A stretch of DNA of 64,000 nt, from assembly GCA_037039925.1 (NCBI GenBank), contig JAXRKP010000201.1, positions 312,501 to 376,500 on the forward strand, given 5' to 3'. The position numbers and the translations under genes are program-made. Position 1 is the stretch's first letter. The number at the start of each line of letters is the position of its first letter. Shown here piece by piece: positions 11,257-62,200 of this stretch. The notes beneath the pieces are model-generated. The model had not been told where the DNA came from. It did not search any database and was given only the letters and a program-made list of their open reading frames with translations. Source of the stretch: Doris montereyensis. Taxonomy: Eukaryota; Mollusca; Gastropoda; Nudibranchia; Dorididae.

Positions 11257-14200
11257 TTTATTTGACCACAATAAAATACTTGGCTTACATTATATCATGT
11301 ACAATAAATATCAATAATAAATTTGCAGCATACACACAGAAATGATTTACACTGTTGTATCTTTGTTAGTTCCATTTTTTACACGGCTGTATGCAGTAAA
11401 CAAACAAGAATGTTACGATGCACTGAAGAAAGCAACGAATGAAGATACAAGATGCCAAACAAAATATTGAAAGAGTCAGCAAAATACGGCATAAACAATT
11501 TGAAGATTTACAAATAAATCGATCAAACTACAGATATTATATATAAAAACAGAGCAATTGCAACAATACAGTGCAGAGTATACATACAAATTATTTAGTT
11601 TAAAAACATTACTTGTGCCAGTACACATGTTTTACAACAGTTTAAAATGTACGAGTACAATGATGAAAGCCGATGAAATTTACAGTCGTGAAAAAATACC
11701 ACAGCAAATCTTCCATCATATTTGAAGCATATACACTTTTCGACATATTGTATTATACAATACATATGTACCATTTAAAAAATCTAATGTATAAATAAAC
11801 AAAATTGACCCTTTTCTTAGTTTAATCTCCAAATTTGCTCTTATCCAAGAAGGGAAACAATACCAGTACCCAAATATTTTCTCTTTCATCTGTCTCACTT
11901 TCCAGGTAGAATTAAATTAACTCAAATAAAATGGAAATAAAAAGAAATAGTATGCTGTACGAATTGCTATTAATGCAATCTTCTGAGTTAAATTAAATGA
12001 GTATTGTTGGATCAGATGACTGTAAAAGTAATAAAATAATTTACTGAAATCAAATTCCACACGGAGATCAAAAGATTGAGATGGATGCCAAAATGACATT
12101 TTGAATATCAATTAAAGAGACAATGTGGGTGATGGCTCTTCTAGGACGCGGATCAAAAGCTTTCTATCATACAAACACATATTGGTATGGTAAAGCCATA
12201 CTTGATTTAAAAAATGACCTTGGATGAGTGAGTGTTTGGAAAAAATTCTTCAAATGAATCAAAATTGAAACTTTATACTCAGTGAATGATCTTTAAATCA
12301 GATTCTAGCTTCTCTAGAACGAGAAAACCTACAGGATAGCAATGGTCCACAGTTAATAGCAAAGGCACTAAAAAAACAAAGTCTATATATAATAATGATG
12401 GTGAATATATTAAAGATAGAAGGCTTTACGATGTTTTAAATCTGTCAGGATACATTAGTTTTGTCATCCTCTCTTTACCATTTTAATCAAGTATGTTGAT
12501 TATAAAATTGAGTGCAATTTAATGAAAATATATTTGACTATACGTTATATATTGAAAAAATGGTGAGTGGTACATTTTGAAGTTCATAATTTGAATTTGT
12601 GCCGTTTTTGGTTGTTATATGTTGCATGTGACCATTCTGAGACCTTATCAAAACAGAAATCACTTCCCACAATTCACCAGAGAGAGATTCAATTACTTTT
12701 ACAATTAACCTCATAAGTGTGAAAAATATAATTTAACCTAAATTAAGTGATTAAATTTAATACAAGGAAAGATAATTATACTTTTTAAAAGATAAAACAA
12801 AATATGTGAGAAAGTTTTCTGTGAAATACAACAAAGAAGTCATTTTGATTTAGTTGTTTTCTAAGTTACATGCAGGAAAAGTACAACATTACGTACCAAT
12901 AAGACGAGTCACATTCAAATTACCAAAAACATAAATACGTGTGAACTTTTTTCTATCACATATGCATAGCACATTGCTGATCATCTGTTTACATTTTGAC
13001 ATAATTTCAAGAATAAATAACGGAAAAATCCTTGTTTACATGCATCAGCCTTTCAAGCTAGCAATCACAAAACTAATTAAAATAACAAAATCAAAACAGG
13101 GAGGGGAGGGGGGGCTGTTTTGTTATATAATAATAAATATTGCACATGGTACGTGTACAAAGCTAGAAAATCTTTAAAAAAAAACGGCCGCTTTCAAAGG
13201 AATCCGATCTTTTAAAACGATACATAAAAACAGGAGTAGATTCATTAACTCATTGCACATCACATTCAAGATGACAACTTGCTAGACACAAGCTTAAAAA
13301 TACAAACCACATACAGTCAAGCTGTATAAAGAAAGCGTTCTGAATCGAAAAAGGACTGTGCTTATAGGTAATTTACAGTTTTCACAATGCTTGCCATGAT
13401 TAGAAAAGAAAAAACCCCCAGACAAAAGCAAATGTGTTTTCCTGTGAATGTTTCAGACAAAGTAAGAGAAAAAAGATCTGACTGATGTATTGTAATCTTG
13501 TTGCTAAATCAAATTAAACTTTCTTCAAGGCCTTTACAGCCCATAAAGCTGGTGCTTATCCTAGTTTCTGCAGCGTCTTGGCCACCGATGCCATTTTATC
13601 TAAATTAAGTACATTGTAAATTTTCCTGTCACTAAGATTAACACACATACACAAAGATACACAAATGCACATTCAATAACTTCAGAGCCGTAATTTGAGA
13701 TGCAAAGACAATCTGCATCTTGCAGAGAAAGACAATGTAATGATAAAATTTAAATTTGCCACACCTTGTCAGATTAAAAGGAAACAAAACCCAACTGGTT
13801 TGAAACTTCTACCATAAATGCCATTATCATAAAACACTGTCCTGCAGAAGATTTAAAGGCTAGTCCAACTTGAAACTGGTCACACTTCCTGTGGACTTGT
13901 GAACAGAGAAAAACGCTGAGAAAGCCAACAGTTTGAAACCAGTCAAAATTTAAAACAGGACTTGACTGATGCTAAAAGTGGGAATCAATTTAAAGAAAGA
14001 TTTTGTGAAACATGTAAGGTTTGCTTTTTTTATCCTATATGAAATTAACTAGAATATATAAATTGAATTTCTACCAAGCTAAATTTGCTAAGACATTTAG
14101 CTTAGAAAAGAAACTGTAGCATAATTTTAATAATTGAATTTATAGAGAAAACTAATCAAAATATTCAAATAAGAAATCTGGAGATTTAGGAGGCAAAACT

Positions 14201-16157
14201 TGTTAAATGGTTTGGGGATATTGTATGTACGTAAATGAAGGAGATGCTCTTTGTTACACTAAAATATGTAAAATTTAAAAAAAAATTGAAACTTTGTAAA
14301 TCTTATGTATTTCTTTTTTTAACTTAAAACTTAGTGACATGCTAGCAGAACCTTTGACATCTTAAAATTGATAACTTTTCATTATTTTACATACATTTAA
14401 AAAACAACAACAAAAAAGAGCAAGAGCTTAACTCTTCCTCCCCTGGGTCCACCTCCTCACTCCCCACTCCCCCCCCCCCCCCAAAAAAAAAAAACCCAAC
14501 CCAACTCAACATCTCACCAAGAAATAAACAAACACATGATAAACTAACAAAAAATATCCCAAGCACTCGCATAAATCTGAATAACACAAACTTCATTAAG
14601 TTGCATCAAAGACATAATATAAAAACAATATTAGAAACCGTTATTACCTCAGAAAATGTTTGGGAGTGAAATCGTCACAAATTGAAAGCAGCACGATGCC
14701 AAGGGCAAAGTTGAGGGGAAAATGAGCTTGCGGCCACCAAACCCTCAGTTAACGATCACCAAACCATTGTTGAATAAAAAAAAACACCAGCATATTACTT
14801 AAAGTTTAAAAGAAAATAAGGTAGGTGGGATGTATTTTATGATTGTATAGGTTCAGAATGTTGTATTTTGTCTATTATGCTTTTACGTAAGATCTGAAAA
14901 TAATGATTGACAAGCTTTGGAAAGAACAAACCATAAAAACAACTTTAAAATATGAATATGAAACATTAAGGATTTCATAACGTCTGACACTCTCTTAATT
15001 CAAAAATGTAAAATAATAAAGAGTATAAAAAAGAAACATAATTCAAGTTGGAAAGTATACAATTCACGCCTGGTAATTTCAGGGACCAAAATATCAGAGA
15101 CCATAACATCTGTAATAATTTCTTGAAACTTTTCTTCAGTAAATTGTAATAAAAAACTTAAAATAGTTGACAGAAAATATAAATAAGAGTCAAAATTTCT
15201 GAATAAAAACGGGCATCCAAGAAAAAAGATAATGAAAACAAGGAAAAACAGGAAATTAAATTTTCAGTAGCTGGTAACTTTAATCTATGTGCTTTCAATA
15301 TAATTCATTCCATGGTAACTTTAATCTATGTGCTTTCAATATAATTCATTCCATTTAGTACATGGCAAAGTATCTGGATTTGGTTTTCACAGTTCAAGCA
15401 TATACAGGATAGATTTGATAATTAAAGTTTCCTTCTTTCGTCTCTATGAATTGTAAATCATGGAAGATGTTTATGCAAATCTAATCATTAGGGAGCTGAA
15501 TACAATACTCCTACAGTGGGAGGTATTCATCGAAACATAAATGCGCTCAATTCAATGTTAACTCATTAAAGTAAACCTCTACACAATTTTATGACACTCA
15601 TACAATCTAGTTATAAATGCAATTCTAGGGATCTACTAATCCTCCATAATACAACCGTCATAACTTTAAAAAGAAGCTAGCTAAAAAAAATATATGACTC
15701 AAATCACCAAAAAAATGATACAGAAATTTAAAAACTCAATACATATAGAGTCCTATCTACAAGATAAAAAAAACACAGTCCAACTTCTCATGATACCTCA
15801 TAAAACAAGAAAACATGTCCCCAAACAAAAGACAAAATATGATACTAATGTGTACTTTGTAGAATCTAAATATCATCTTATTTCAACAGGAAATAAAAAG
15901 CTGTGTCAAGCAGTATCCACATTATGCAAATTTCTAAACTATAAGCGCTACATAAATCTATTCTCTGTGTGGACTGCGACTTAGGACTGAGAAATGATTC
16001 GTCTAAAACACGATTCTACAAGCATTATTATTCCTTTCTTTCAACACGATCATTCAAAATATACGAGACAATCGAATTCAAAAAAGAAACCCAACTACAA
16101 AAATTGAGGCTCCAGTTAGTTAATATAAAGTCCTTGATCAAAAAGTCCTGGCAGTCC
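11257..16157 (-). other. Downstream of the JIP stop codon: possible long 3' UTR
   Basis: This stretch is AT-rich (often long A or T runs) and holds no convincing coding sequence. The first AATAAA I noticed on the minus strand downstream of the stop is at 11257-11262 (TTTATT on the plus strand). ATTAAA variants occur nearer, for example around 15281. A 3' UTR of several kilobases would be normal for this gene, but its end cannot be fixed without transcripts. Inside are a partial SINE (13526-13594), a 25-odd-bp direct duplication near 15280-15355 and a poly-C/poly-A run at 14469. Confidence 0.25.
13526..13594 (+). mobile_element. SINE family B, ends only
   Basis: TCAAGGCCTTTACAGCCCAT, CCTAGTTTCTGCAGCGTC and GGCCACCGATGCCAT correspond to the two ends of the repeat seen at 39228-39592 with the middle removed. 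Confidence 0.6.
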
Positions 16158-53291
<37,134 letters not shown>

Positions 53292-53460
53292 CTGTGAGAA
53301 GAGACAATAAGTAAGGGCATTGTACGACTCATGTCTTCGGACACTTACATAAAACAAAAAGCGAGTTGGAAGACAAGGTAATGACACAATGTCTGGCTTA
53401 AAAAAGACCAACATAAACCCAACCAAAAAGCAGGTGTCCCCAGTTCTGGTAGTGCTAGAG

Positions 53461-53653
53461 CTGTGGTTCTTAACCTGGGTTCAGTCGAACCCCAGGAGTT
53501 TGGTGAGTCAGTCTCAGGGGTTCAGCAGAGATCAAGACACACACACTGTGTGTATGTGTTATATTTTATTTTTTCCGATCACAAAGGGTTCAGTGAGAAT
53601 GCACATATGAAACTCCGGGGTTCCGCGCCCTCCAACAAGGTTAAGAACCACTG
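53461..53653. mobile_element. hAT-type MITE
   Basis: The ends are CTGTGGTTCTTAACC and GGTTAAGAACCACTG, a 15-bp inverted repeat with one mismatch. The internal text (GGGTTCAGTCGAACCCCAGG, GGTGAGTCAGTCTCAGGGG) is characteristic of a widespread non-autonomous hAT family. Flanking 8-mers TGCTAGAG (53453-53460) and GAATAGAG (53654-53661) agree at five of eight positions, fitting a decayed 8-bp hAT target duplication. The length is 193 bp. Confidence 0.85.
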
Positions 53654-53661
53654 GAATAGAG

Positions 53662-55877
53662 CAACAGGTGTCAGATTGGTTACAGTTACACAGTACAAGC
53701 TGGCGTCATCAGAGGATGCTGTACGCCCTCTTTCCTTGTGGATGACCCTTACGTTGCCGACTGTTGACTTTCCTCTGATCCTACACCATAACTGAGTTGT
53801 TTTCCTTGGGAAGTATAGCGTCTTTAGGAAGTTGCTGGGACGAAACATATATAAACACAAATATCCTTTGCTACGTTCAGTTTCATCCCCCCCCCCCCAC
53901 ACCAAAAAAAAAAAGAAAACATGGTGAAAGCAGCTTGGATGACATATAATATGAATTTGCATAAGGAGCCAAAATATGTGTCTGAATGTGTGTGTTTGAC
54001 TTGTACAAAATGGTCAAAGTCATGATGGCACTTTAGCTGTAAAAAGAATAAAATGATGAAACATGGTGACAGGAGAGGAGGTTTACAGAAAATAAGAAAA
54101 TAAACCCTGACGAGAACAAAATCAATAAGCTGGGTCTAAATCAAAACACTACAGTTTGCTGCCTCGCATTAACTCCGACATTTCCAAGTTTAGAATTTAA
54201 CAAGTCTGATACTTAAATGATATTTCAAACTGAAGCTTTGAGCACTTTTCTCGCCCTTCCTTTTTAATGACCTTCTTACTTCATCAAAACTAAAACAAAC
54301 CGCATTTCTTTCAAAAGGGAAGACGTTCAAAAGACTGGTTGCTTCCCTTGAGGCAGCTCCACCACTTGGCTTTCACTTTCAACACTTCCAGTGTTCCAGG
54401 CCAGGCAAAATTTTAATGTCAACTTATTGTAGGCAACAGCTATTTTGCCTATGAGTTAGATCTGAGAGCAACAAAAAAACTCAATTTGACACACCCCCCT
54501 AATGGTGTCATGAAGCTACAGATCCTGTAATTACTGTAAATGGCAGATGAAATTGTTCTAGCTTCTAATTCTTATCTAAGTGCTGCATATGCTCTGCAAG
54601 GAAGTTGCGTCTGATTTTTTCAAAGGATGTAACAAATGCTGCTCCATAATAAATTTTGGTATCTTCTTTTTTATCTTCGTTTCTCACATTACTTAAATAA
54701 GGCATAAAGTTTAAGTCTTATGTGATTGATTCAATTAGTAAGCTTTTATGCTCATGGTCTTAAAGGATGTGGAGATAGCAAATTTCTGCACGTGTAAAGC
54801 TAGTTTGCAATATGTCTCTCAAAACCTTTTTTTATTTTTAAACCGTTTTTCTCCATTTCTTTGTATGCCTACTTTTTGTGCATAAAGTCAGATGATTGTG
54901 ATTTCGTCTCGGAAATTTGATTATTGTAACGCTCTTCAAGGTTCTTTTTCTGTATAAATTCTTGTTCTCCCATATGTATGGGGTCATATCTAAAGATACA
55001 TACGAGGTAAATGTACCAAGTCTTGTGGAGTTTTCAATTTGTACCATTGGACTTGAGTCTGGTTTTCAGTCCTGCAATCACAGGTCGCTCCACCCTCAAC
55101 AGGTGTGCCTGACAGAAAGTTCTGTCCTCAATTACTTTGTCTATGTCATGTTCCCACTCTCACTACATGTCACCCAATAAGCCACTTACTTCATCTAGCC
55201 AGCAGTAGAACAAAAGGAGCCCCCTCACACCCTAACAGCTTGTTATTGACAAGTTTTCTCTCTTTGACACACCAATTTCACTATCACTAGTATCACTATC
55301 AGCTGTGTACTTAGTGTGTATGACAGTGTGAAATTACGCTTTCTGGGATGTTTGAGTTTTGACTGACAGGTGTGCTCGTAACTAGAAGTAAGAATGTCAT
55401 GCTTTTTCTCATATGGTTGTGTTCTGTTTCATTTCAATGAATTAAGGAAAGGGAGGGTGGGTGTTGGACGAATTTCGCATTGCCTTAAGGAGAAGATGGA
55501 TATGAGACCTGAACTGCTTCGTTATTTTTTCATAGGATATTAATTGTTATTTCTATTGTTATGTCAAACTTGAGATTAATATTTTTTTAACAAGAGTATC
55601 TATCTCATATCTCTCTTTACAAAGTCATTCTTTTTTACTTCAGTGTATCCTCATAATTATGATCTTCACACATGTGAATGTGCACATTCATTTTTGTGAA
55701 TAAAAGATGTGAACAGAATGATTCCTGTGTCATTGGTATGGGTGGCAAGGGTAGTTTAGTAGTAGAGTCAAGCTTGACAAATGACAGTGAAATTATAGGT
55801 TGGAAATACTGAGAGTGAGTGACAGTGCGTGTCTTTCTACACAGCACCCACTTGTCAATAATTACCAGCTACGGTAA
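53662..55877. other. Upstream JIP intron, nothing recognised
   Basis: No RH2-like or other JIP exon could be found here by eye; open frames are short. A poly-C run followed by a poly-A run occurs near 53887. Confidence 0.45.
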
Positions 55878-56175
55878 AGTAAAGTTTCTTCAAGGCCATA
55901 ATTACAGCCTATAGGAGGGGCTGGAGCATATCCCAGTTCTTATAGCCTGAAGCAGAACAGGTGATAATAATCACCTCCTGCACAGGATGCTAGACTGACA
56001 CAGGCTTTATTCCCAAGCTAGCGCTTGTACCCATTTGCACCTGGGTTGAGTGGGGAAAATGCGTGTTACGTGTCTTTTCCAAGGAAGATGACATCGGGCC
56101 CAGCTTTGCTAGGATTTGAATCTGAAACCTCATAATCCCAAATCCATCAGCCTAACCACTTGATCACAGACACCG
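55878..56175 (+). mobile_element. SINE family B copy
   Basis: Contains TTCTTCAAGGCCATAATTAC, ACCTGGGTTGAGTGGGGAAA, ATGCGTGTTACGTGTCTTTT and CTTTGCTAGGATTTGAATCT, then CAGCCTAACCACTTGATCAC, the tRNA-like end in reverse. Confidence 0.75.
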
Positions 56176-56399
56176 CACTTACCAGCTATAGCTGGGAGGT
56201 AAATCCTGTGACAGCAACAGCGTCCTTTTTAAAGATTTTGTCCTTTTGCCCTTTTAGCAGAAAACCAGATCAAAGTCTGATCTCTTTGGGCCTCACAGAC
56301 CTCAGGAAGGGCATTGGTTATTCCATGATTATAACATAACTAAAACTAAAGTAAAACCCTATTTTGTTTTGCATTGATGTACCAATCCATGTATGTTGG

Positions 56400-56716
56400 A
56401 ATGGACCCAAGTGCCTCTGAACACCATTATGGTGAATACTGGCACTATACAAATTATCATCATCATTTTTATTTCATCTTTAAATATTTGTGCCATCCAC
56501 GCTGGGCATTCTAATTCTTTTTAGAGGAAGTAAATCAGACTATCATCGTGTTCACGTTCGATGCAACAAGAGTCACCCATGTTGTCCAAGTGAGCAAATA
56601 GGGCAAATTTTCTTGCTCAAGGGGAAAACAAATGAAATGCCTGAAGTGGTGCTCCAGTATCTCTGGGTCACAGTGCAATACCTTTAACCACTCTGCCATT
56701 TCGTCCCGCTAGTATT
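56400..56716 (-). mobile_element. tRNA(Ser/Leu)-like SINE
   Basis: The minus-strand end GGGACGAAATGGCAGAGTGG plus TTAAAGGTATTGCACTGTGA looks like a type II tRNA head with an A box (TGGCAGAGTGG); the B-box region (GACCCAGAGATACTGG) is degenerate. The tail runs toward 56400. Confidence 0.6.
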
Positions 56717-56882
56717 ATAATATTATAAGCACGTTTCATTGTGTCAATCCCCATATCATAGGTGTAAAGATGGTGAGATCAAAGGGACAGATTTACACTA
56801 GTCACTGGAGATTTTGTTCTGGAAGCCAATGAAGGAAAGAATGAAGGTGTTTCCCATTTTCGTGACAAAAGTGTTGATCATT

Positions 56883-57645
56883 AGTACTACCACTACCTTA
56901 TTTGCAGTACTACCACTACCTCATTTGCAGTACTACCACTACCTGATTTGCAGTACTCATTTGCAGTACTACCACTACCTCATTTGCAGTACTACCACTA
57001 CCTCATTTGCAGTACTACCACTACCTCATTTGCAGTACTACCATTACTCACCATTACTACCTCATTTGCATTACTACCACTACCTCATTTGCAGTACTAC
57101 TCATTTGCACTACCTCATTTGCAGTACTTCCACTACCTCATTTGCTACTTCCACTACCTCATTTGCAGTACTACCCTATTACCACTACCTCATTTGCAGT
57201 ACTTCCACTACCTCATTTGCAGTACTACCACTACCTCATTTGCAGTACTACCACTACACTCATTTGCAGTACTACCACTACCTCATTTGCAGTACTTCCA
57301 CTACCTCATTTGCAGTACTACCGCTACACCATTTGCAGTACTACCACTACCTCATTTGCAGTACTACCACTACCTCATTTGCAGTACTTCCACTACCTCA
57401 TTTGCAGTACTATCGCTACACCATTTGCAGTACTACCACTACCTCATTTGCAGTACTACCGCTACACCATTCCCAGTACTTCCACTACCTCATTTGCAGT
57501 ACTACCACTACCTCATTTGCAGTACTACTACCTCACCACTACCTCATTTGCAGTACTACCACTACCTCATTTGCAGTACTACCACTACCTCATTTGCAGT
57601 ACTACCACCACCTCATTTGCAGTACTATTACTTCCTCATTTGCCA
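56883..57645. repeat. 23-bp minisatellite, about 33 copies
   Basis: Unit CTCATTTGCAGTACTACCAC plus TAC. Because 23 is not a multiple of three and the unit has no stop in any plus-strand frame, all three frames stay open, giving long spurious ORFs. On the minus strand a unit carries GAG|GTAGTG, a possible donor. No adjoining exon was recognised. Confidence 0.95.
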
Positions 57646-57842
57646 GAATCTTGGATTAAAATTGTAACTTTTCCCATACATCCCCTAAAAGAGCCAAAAG
57701 ACTTTTAAAATGCACCGTGCATATAACGGTAACACAAGAGTTATTGGTCTATTTCAAACAGGATTTCTGTTGCATTCCATCCATGATCCATCTTCACTTT
57801 GAAGTATCCAAAAAGTACACTTTTCTTCTTTTTTTTTTTACC

Positions 57843-57952
57843 TAAAAATGTCCACTCAAAGTCTTAGTGAGTAAAAGTCACTCCCATACTTGATGAATGA
57901 TGTACAGTCGGTGAGCCTGCACGTACAGACTTTAAATCCATCTTTACCTTTA
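57843..57952 (+). mobile_element. Dispersed repeat family C, copy 2
   Basis: Contains TGATGAATGATGTACAGTCG, GTGAGCCTGCACGTACAGAC and TTTAAATCCATCTTTACCTT. Confidence 0.6.
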
Positions 57953-58014
57953 TATCTGGGCTGTAGGGTAATATTACAGGAGTGAACTCCTGATTTGTCT
58001 AGGCATGCACGGCA

Positions 58015-58190
58015 AAGTGTGGTAGTTTGCCAATGCTTTCCATGCCACTTTTACTTTCACTGAGTCTGAACAGACCTGGCTACCCATTTTACTGGTGGGT
58101 CAACAGGAGGGTTTGCAAAATTTGCCCTGTCTGGGATCAAACTCAGGCCTCCTGGGTGATAGTCAGACACTCTACTGACTGTGTGTTTAG
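58015..58190 (-). mobile_element. tRNA-derived SINE
   Basis: The minus strand reads CAGTCAGTAGAGTGTCTGAC (A box), GGCCTGAGTTTGATCCCAGA (B box), then a tail with ACCCTCCTGTTGACCCACCA and AGTGGCATGGAAAGCATTGG. Confidence 0.65.
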
Positions 58191-59135
58191 TTTCATTGCT
58201 TTCTCTAAAGGCCAAAGAACAGTAGCTCATTTTGGAGGATAATAATTAATATTGAAATACCATTCATGTTATGTTGATAACATTCAAGTTTTGCAATGTT
58301 TTTAATAAAATTCCTTGAGAAAGCTTATAAAGTAGGACCTGTCTTGTGTGCGTGTTGAATGAATTATTGGTAAAAAAGTCAAAGCCATTTCAATCCTCTC
58401 ATCCATGCAAACCAAAAAAGAATAAAATAAAAAAAATAAATAAATAAAGGAAAAGATAACTCTTATTCTACATTGAAACTAAGAAACAATGCCTTGAAAA
58501 CAATCTTGTGCATTTAAAAATAAAATTTATTGTAGATTTGAGAAATTATCTTTAATGACATCCAAAAAAAAATATTAAAAGATTTGTCTCACATTCCAAA
58601 GCTAATAAAGCTAGAAATAAACAACATGGCAGTTAACTAAAATATGCTTGAATAAAATGAACTGCTAAATGTATAACTTATTGAAGATATCATTCTTCCC
58701 AACTTCACCGACTAAAAAATATGCTAAAAGAAAGAGAATATTCAGACATTTAGACAAAGGAGTAAACCAACAAAAACAACGGAGTCAAAATAAGACAAAA
58801 GACAGCGACAAAAAAAACAAGAACAGAGACAACCCCCCCCCCCCCCCCCCCAAACATACCTTCTCCCCTTTTAATGATACCAAAAATGTTCAACCTAGCA
58901 AGCCAACAACAAAAACAAAGCATCCCTAGCTAAAAAAACCAACTAAAACAAACAAAAACAAACCATCAACAAAACAGAAGAAAAAAAGCCCATACCGATA
59001 AATAACGTAAACGAGACCAAAACAAAAACAAACAGAAAGAAGACTCATTGCAATCACAACCCAGCAGGGATCACTGAGGATTAAAATGGCTTTGAAATTA
59101 CCTAACGCGACTTCTTTTTTGTCTATTTTGTTGTT
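58191..59135. other. Upstream region, A-rich, nothing recognised
   Basis: Long A-rich stretch with an 18-bp poly-C run near 58835. The plus frame 58669-58929 is lysine- and asparagine-rich because of composition. Confidence 0.45.
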
Positions 59136-59280
59136 TAGTTTTCATTGAAATTGTATCCCGTCAACCATTGCAGTGATCTCAGGGTGAATCAAGAGGGAAC
59201 AGCAAGATGAAAGATAAGACAAGTGAAAGAAGTAAAGGAAAGAAGAAGTAGGACCTACCAGCAGTGCCTGCCAACCGCCG
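59136..59280 (+). mobile_element. SINE family A copy (near full length)
   Basis: Contains GTTTTCATTGAAATTGTATC, CAACCATTGCAGTGATCTCA, GGGTGAATCAAGAGGGAACA and GTAGGACCTACCAGCAGTGC with CTGCCAACCGCC. Located upstream of the first JIP exon in the window. Confidence 0.8.
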
Positions 59281-62200
59281 GCAAGCCCGATTTGAGTGAA
59301 ATCAATAATTCTAACATGTGTTGTATTTGGCGGTGGTGAAAGAGCTATGTGGAGAGTTAGTCTCTTGACATTCACAATAATTAAACAATTTTGCACAAAT
59401 CGCAAAAGCTTGAGTGTCTAAAATGTGAAATTCGCTTTTCGGACATCAGCAAAAACAATTTCTTTCAGTGATGTCATGCAGGCAAAACAATTGCTGTTTC
59501 AACTCCATCCGACCTTTTCTTTGCATTTGGTAAATCTAACTCACCAACACTGCAAAATATCAATGTATTTCCAGACGAAAAACATCAATTGAGCAATATC
59601 TACAGAGACCATTTTTTCATGATTGTTAATCAAGTATTATAATAATTAAAAAATGTTGCATCAGCAAGGGTATGTTTTGACCACAAAAGATTCTTTCCCC
59701 TTGTAGAAACAAAAACTTAGTTATCCTCCCCAAATTGCCTAAAACCAAATCTTTTAAAGATGTTCCCAAAACGTTTTTTTTTATTATACAAAAGCCAAAA
59801 ATAAATCACAACCCATGTATCTTTAGCATGAAAACAAAAGGCTTGATTCAATGAAAACAAAGTCTTATGTCTATCTGTGTATAATATATGTTAGTGCCAG
59901 AGGAAAGTATGATACTAATATATGTATTTTGGTGGTGTGGAAACAAGCTGATGCAAAGGCAGCAAACCGTAAATACGACATTTCAGATGCAGGAAGATAG
60001 CACCCTGGAAATGAAAATAAAAGCAAATGAATAAAAGAAAGACAAAAGAAGAAGAACGTTATCAATAAATAAAAAAATATGTAAGAGCAAAGCCATTCAG
60101 TCTTCCGTGATCCCTCCTGGATAGAAATTGTACAATGCTTTAAAAATGGTTATCTTTTCTTGTGCACAATGACTATACCAATTCAAACAGATCGATAAAT
60201 TTAAAAAAGAAAAAGAAAGAAAAAGACATAAATTTTTTCTTCTTAAATGCAAAAACCACAGAAAACATGCACAGATCATATAAAAATTGTTTTAAAGAGC
60301 GGTCTGAGCCTAATGAAGGAGTATAATGTTATGTAGGGGCAGTTCATATGAAATTTGACAAGTATTCATAAAAATTCCGTACGGACACTCAAAATAGTAT
60401 TTTCAATGCTAAAACCTAGTAAAACCATCTTAGGTACAAAATGCCTGTTAATATAGCATTATCTCTTCCTTAACCTTCCCTCAAATAATTTCTCCCGACA
60501 ATACAGAAAACCCAAAACCCATTTACAAACAGCCAGAAGCAAAAATGACACTAAAACCTTGGCACTGTTCATACTTTTAAAAGCAAAACATTGTATCAGC
60601 ATTAATATTACGTTATGTCAGATGAGATTGCTATCTCGAATCTAAACAAACATGTTATCATTAAGCATATATTGTCAAAGTACACAGTAAGCATTTTCAA
60701 TAGAAATAATGAGCAAAAACAAAAGGAAAAACGGCTCATCACATTATCAAATTATCACATGCAACGCAGAAGAAGTAAAACTAAAATGGAAATGAGGAAC
60801 TTAATCAAAATGACTTCAAAAGACACACTGCTCACAAACGTCATAAATTAATAGTTACACTCCATTTGAATATTAACACACAGTAAACATCCAAACACAT
60901 ATGGAATTCTTGAGTATATATACAGGAAACAGGGTATCAGATTTGGGAGAGAGAGTGATAAAGAATGGAAAAATAAATATGAAGGAAGCAACAAAACCAT
61001 GGTTGCAATTAAGAGTAAAACTTTGCTTGAGCCGGCATAAAGTAACCACACAGATAGAAGCCATTTGGCACTAAGAAAAATCACAAAACCAAACATGTGT
61101 ATAAATAGAAGAAAAAGAAACAATATATTATAGGACAGAAAAGCTGACCTAGCTATAGGAATCTGTAGAAAAATATGGCCTATATAGATGTAAGTACAGA
61201 GGTATCTATGGACAGATGGTCTACAAAAAAGACCCCAGCAAAAGTCATATAACAGAAGAGCGGAAAAAAGAACTGTGTTAGAGGAAGATGCATCTGCTCA
61301 CATTCCACAATTTCTGCTTGGTGAGACGCTAAATAAGATTAAAAGAAAATATCTAGTGGGTTCATGTAGTAGGCTGGAAATTAGAGGGGGAAAATAAACC
61401 TTTAAAAATATCTCAGGACAAAACAAGGAAGCTAGATTGAGCTTAACTTCATCCCATTCCTGTACATTAATATTTTATAAAAGACATTAAACAGGTCTCT
61501 CACAAGAAGGAAATAAAATAGAATGATCAGAAACATTGTGGACTATTTTTCATTTGAATGCTAAATGTTTAAGTAGACTGCCAGGCCAGGCGCTCTCTCC
61601 CGAGGACAAAGAAAGGAATACAGTATAACTGGAAATGGGAAGATGGGCTGCCAACTTTTGAAAATGCCAAATAGCACCAATCAGGGGGAAAATCTAATAT
61701 CATAGGAATACTGCCTTAATCATTGAAATCCATGAAAACATCTACCAAGACACTTGTGCAACTTTCAGCTTTGTTTGTTTCATAGCAATTTACACCACCC
61801 ACCATACGCGGTGATCTCAAGGTGAATTAAGAGAAAACAGAAAGATGAAAGAAAGATCGTGAGAGAGTGAAAGGAAAGAAGTAGAACTTACTAACATCAC
61901 TCGTCAACTGCTCACACTAATATTATGCTCTCATCGTCATAGCCCATACATTATCACATCCACAATAATGCTATTTGTGTAATGTTCAATGCTTTGTGTA
62001 GTGTTGCTGACACCTGAGACTAGAAGGATTTTGAGAACATTGTCAGATCTGTATTAAGTTCCAAACACCACAACTATTGAACGACTTCAATACTGATCAT
62101 TTGTCAAGTGAAAGCATGAGAATGAGACAGATGGACTGATAATGTTAAGGCTCTAACCTACAGATTCTCTGCAGTAAAAAAAAAAATACAGCTTTTCCAT

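Noticed and set aside
56814..57708. Three overlapping plus-strand frames of 230-280 residues
   Set aside because: The 23-bp repeat has no stop in any plus frame, so all frames remain open; no non-repeat coding sequence supports them.
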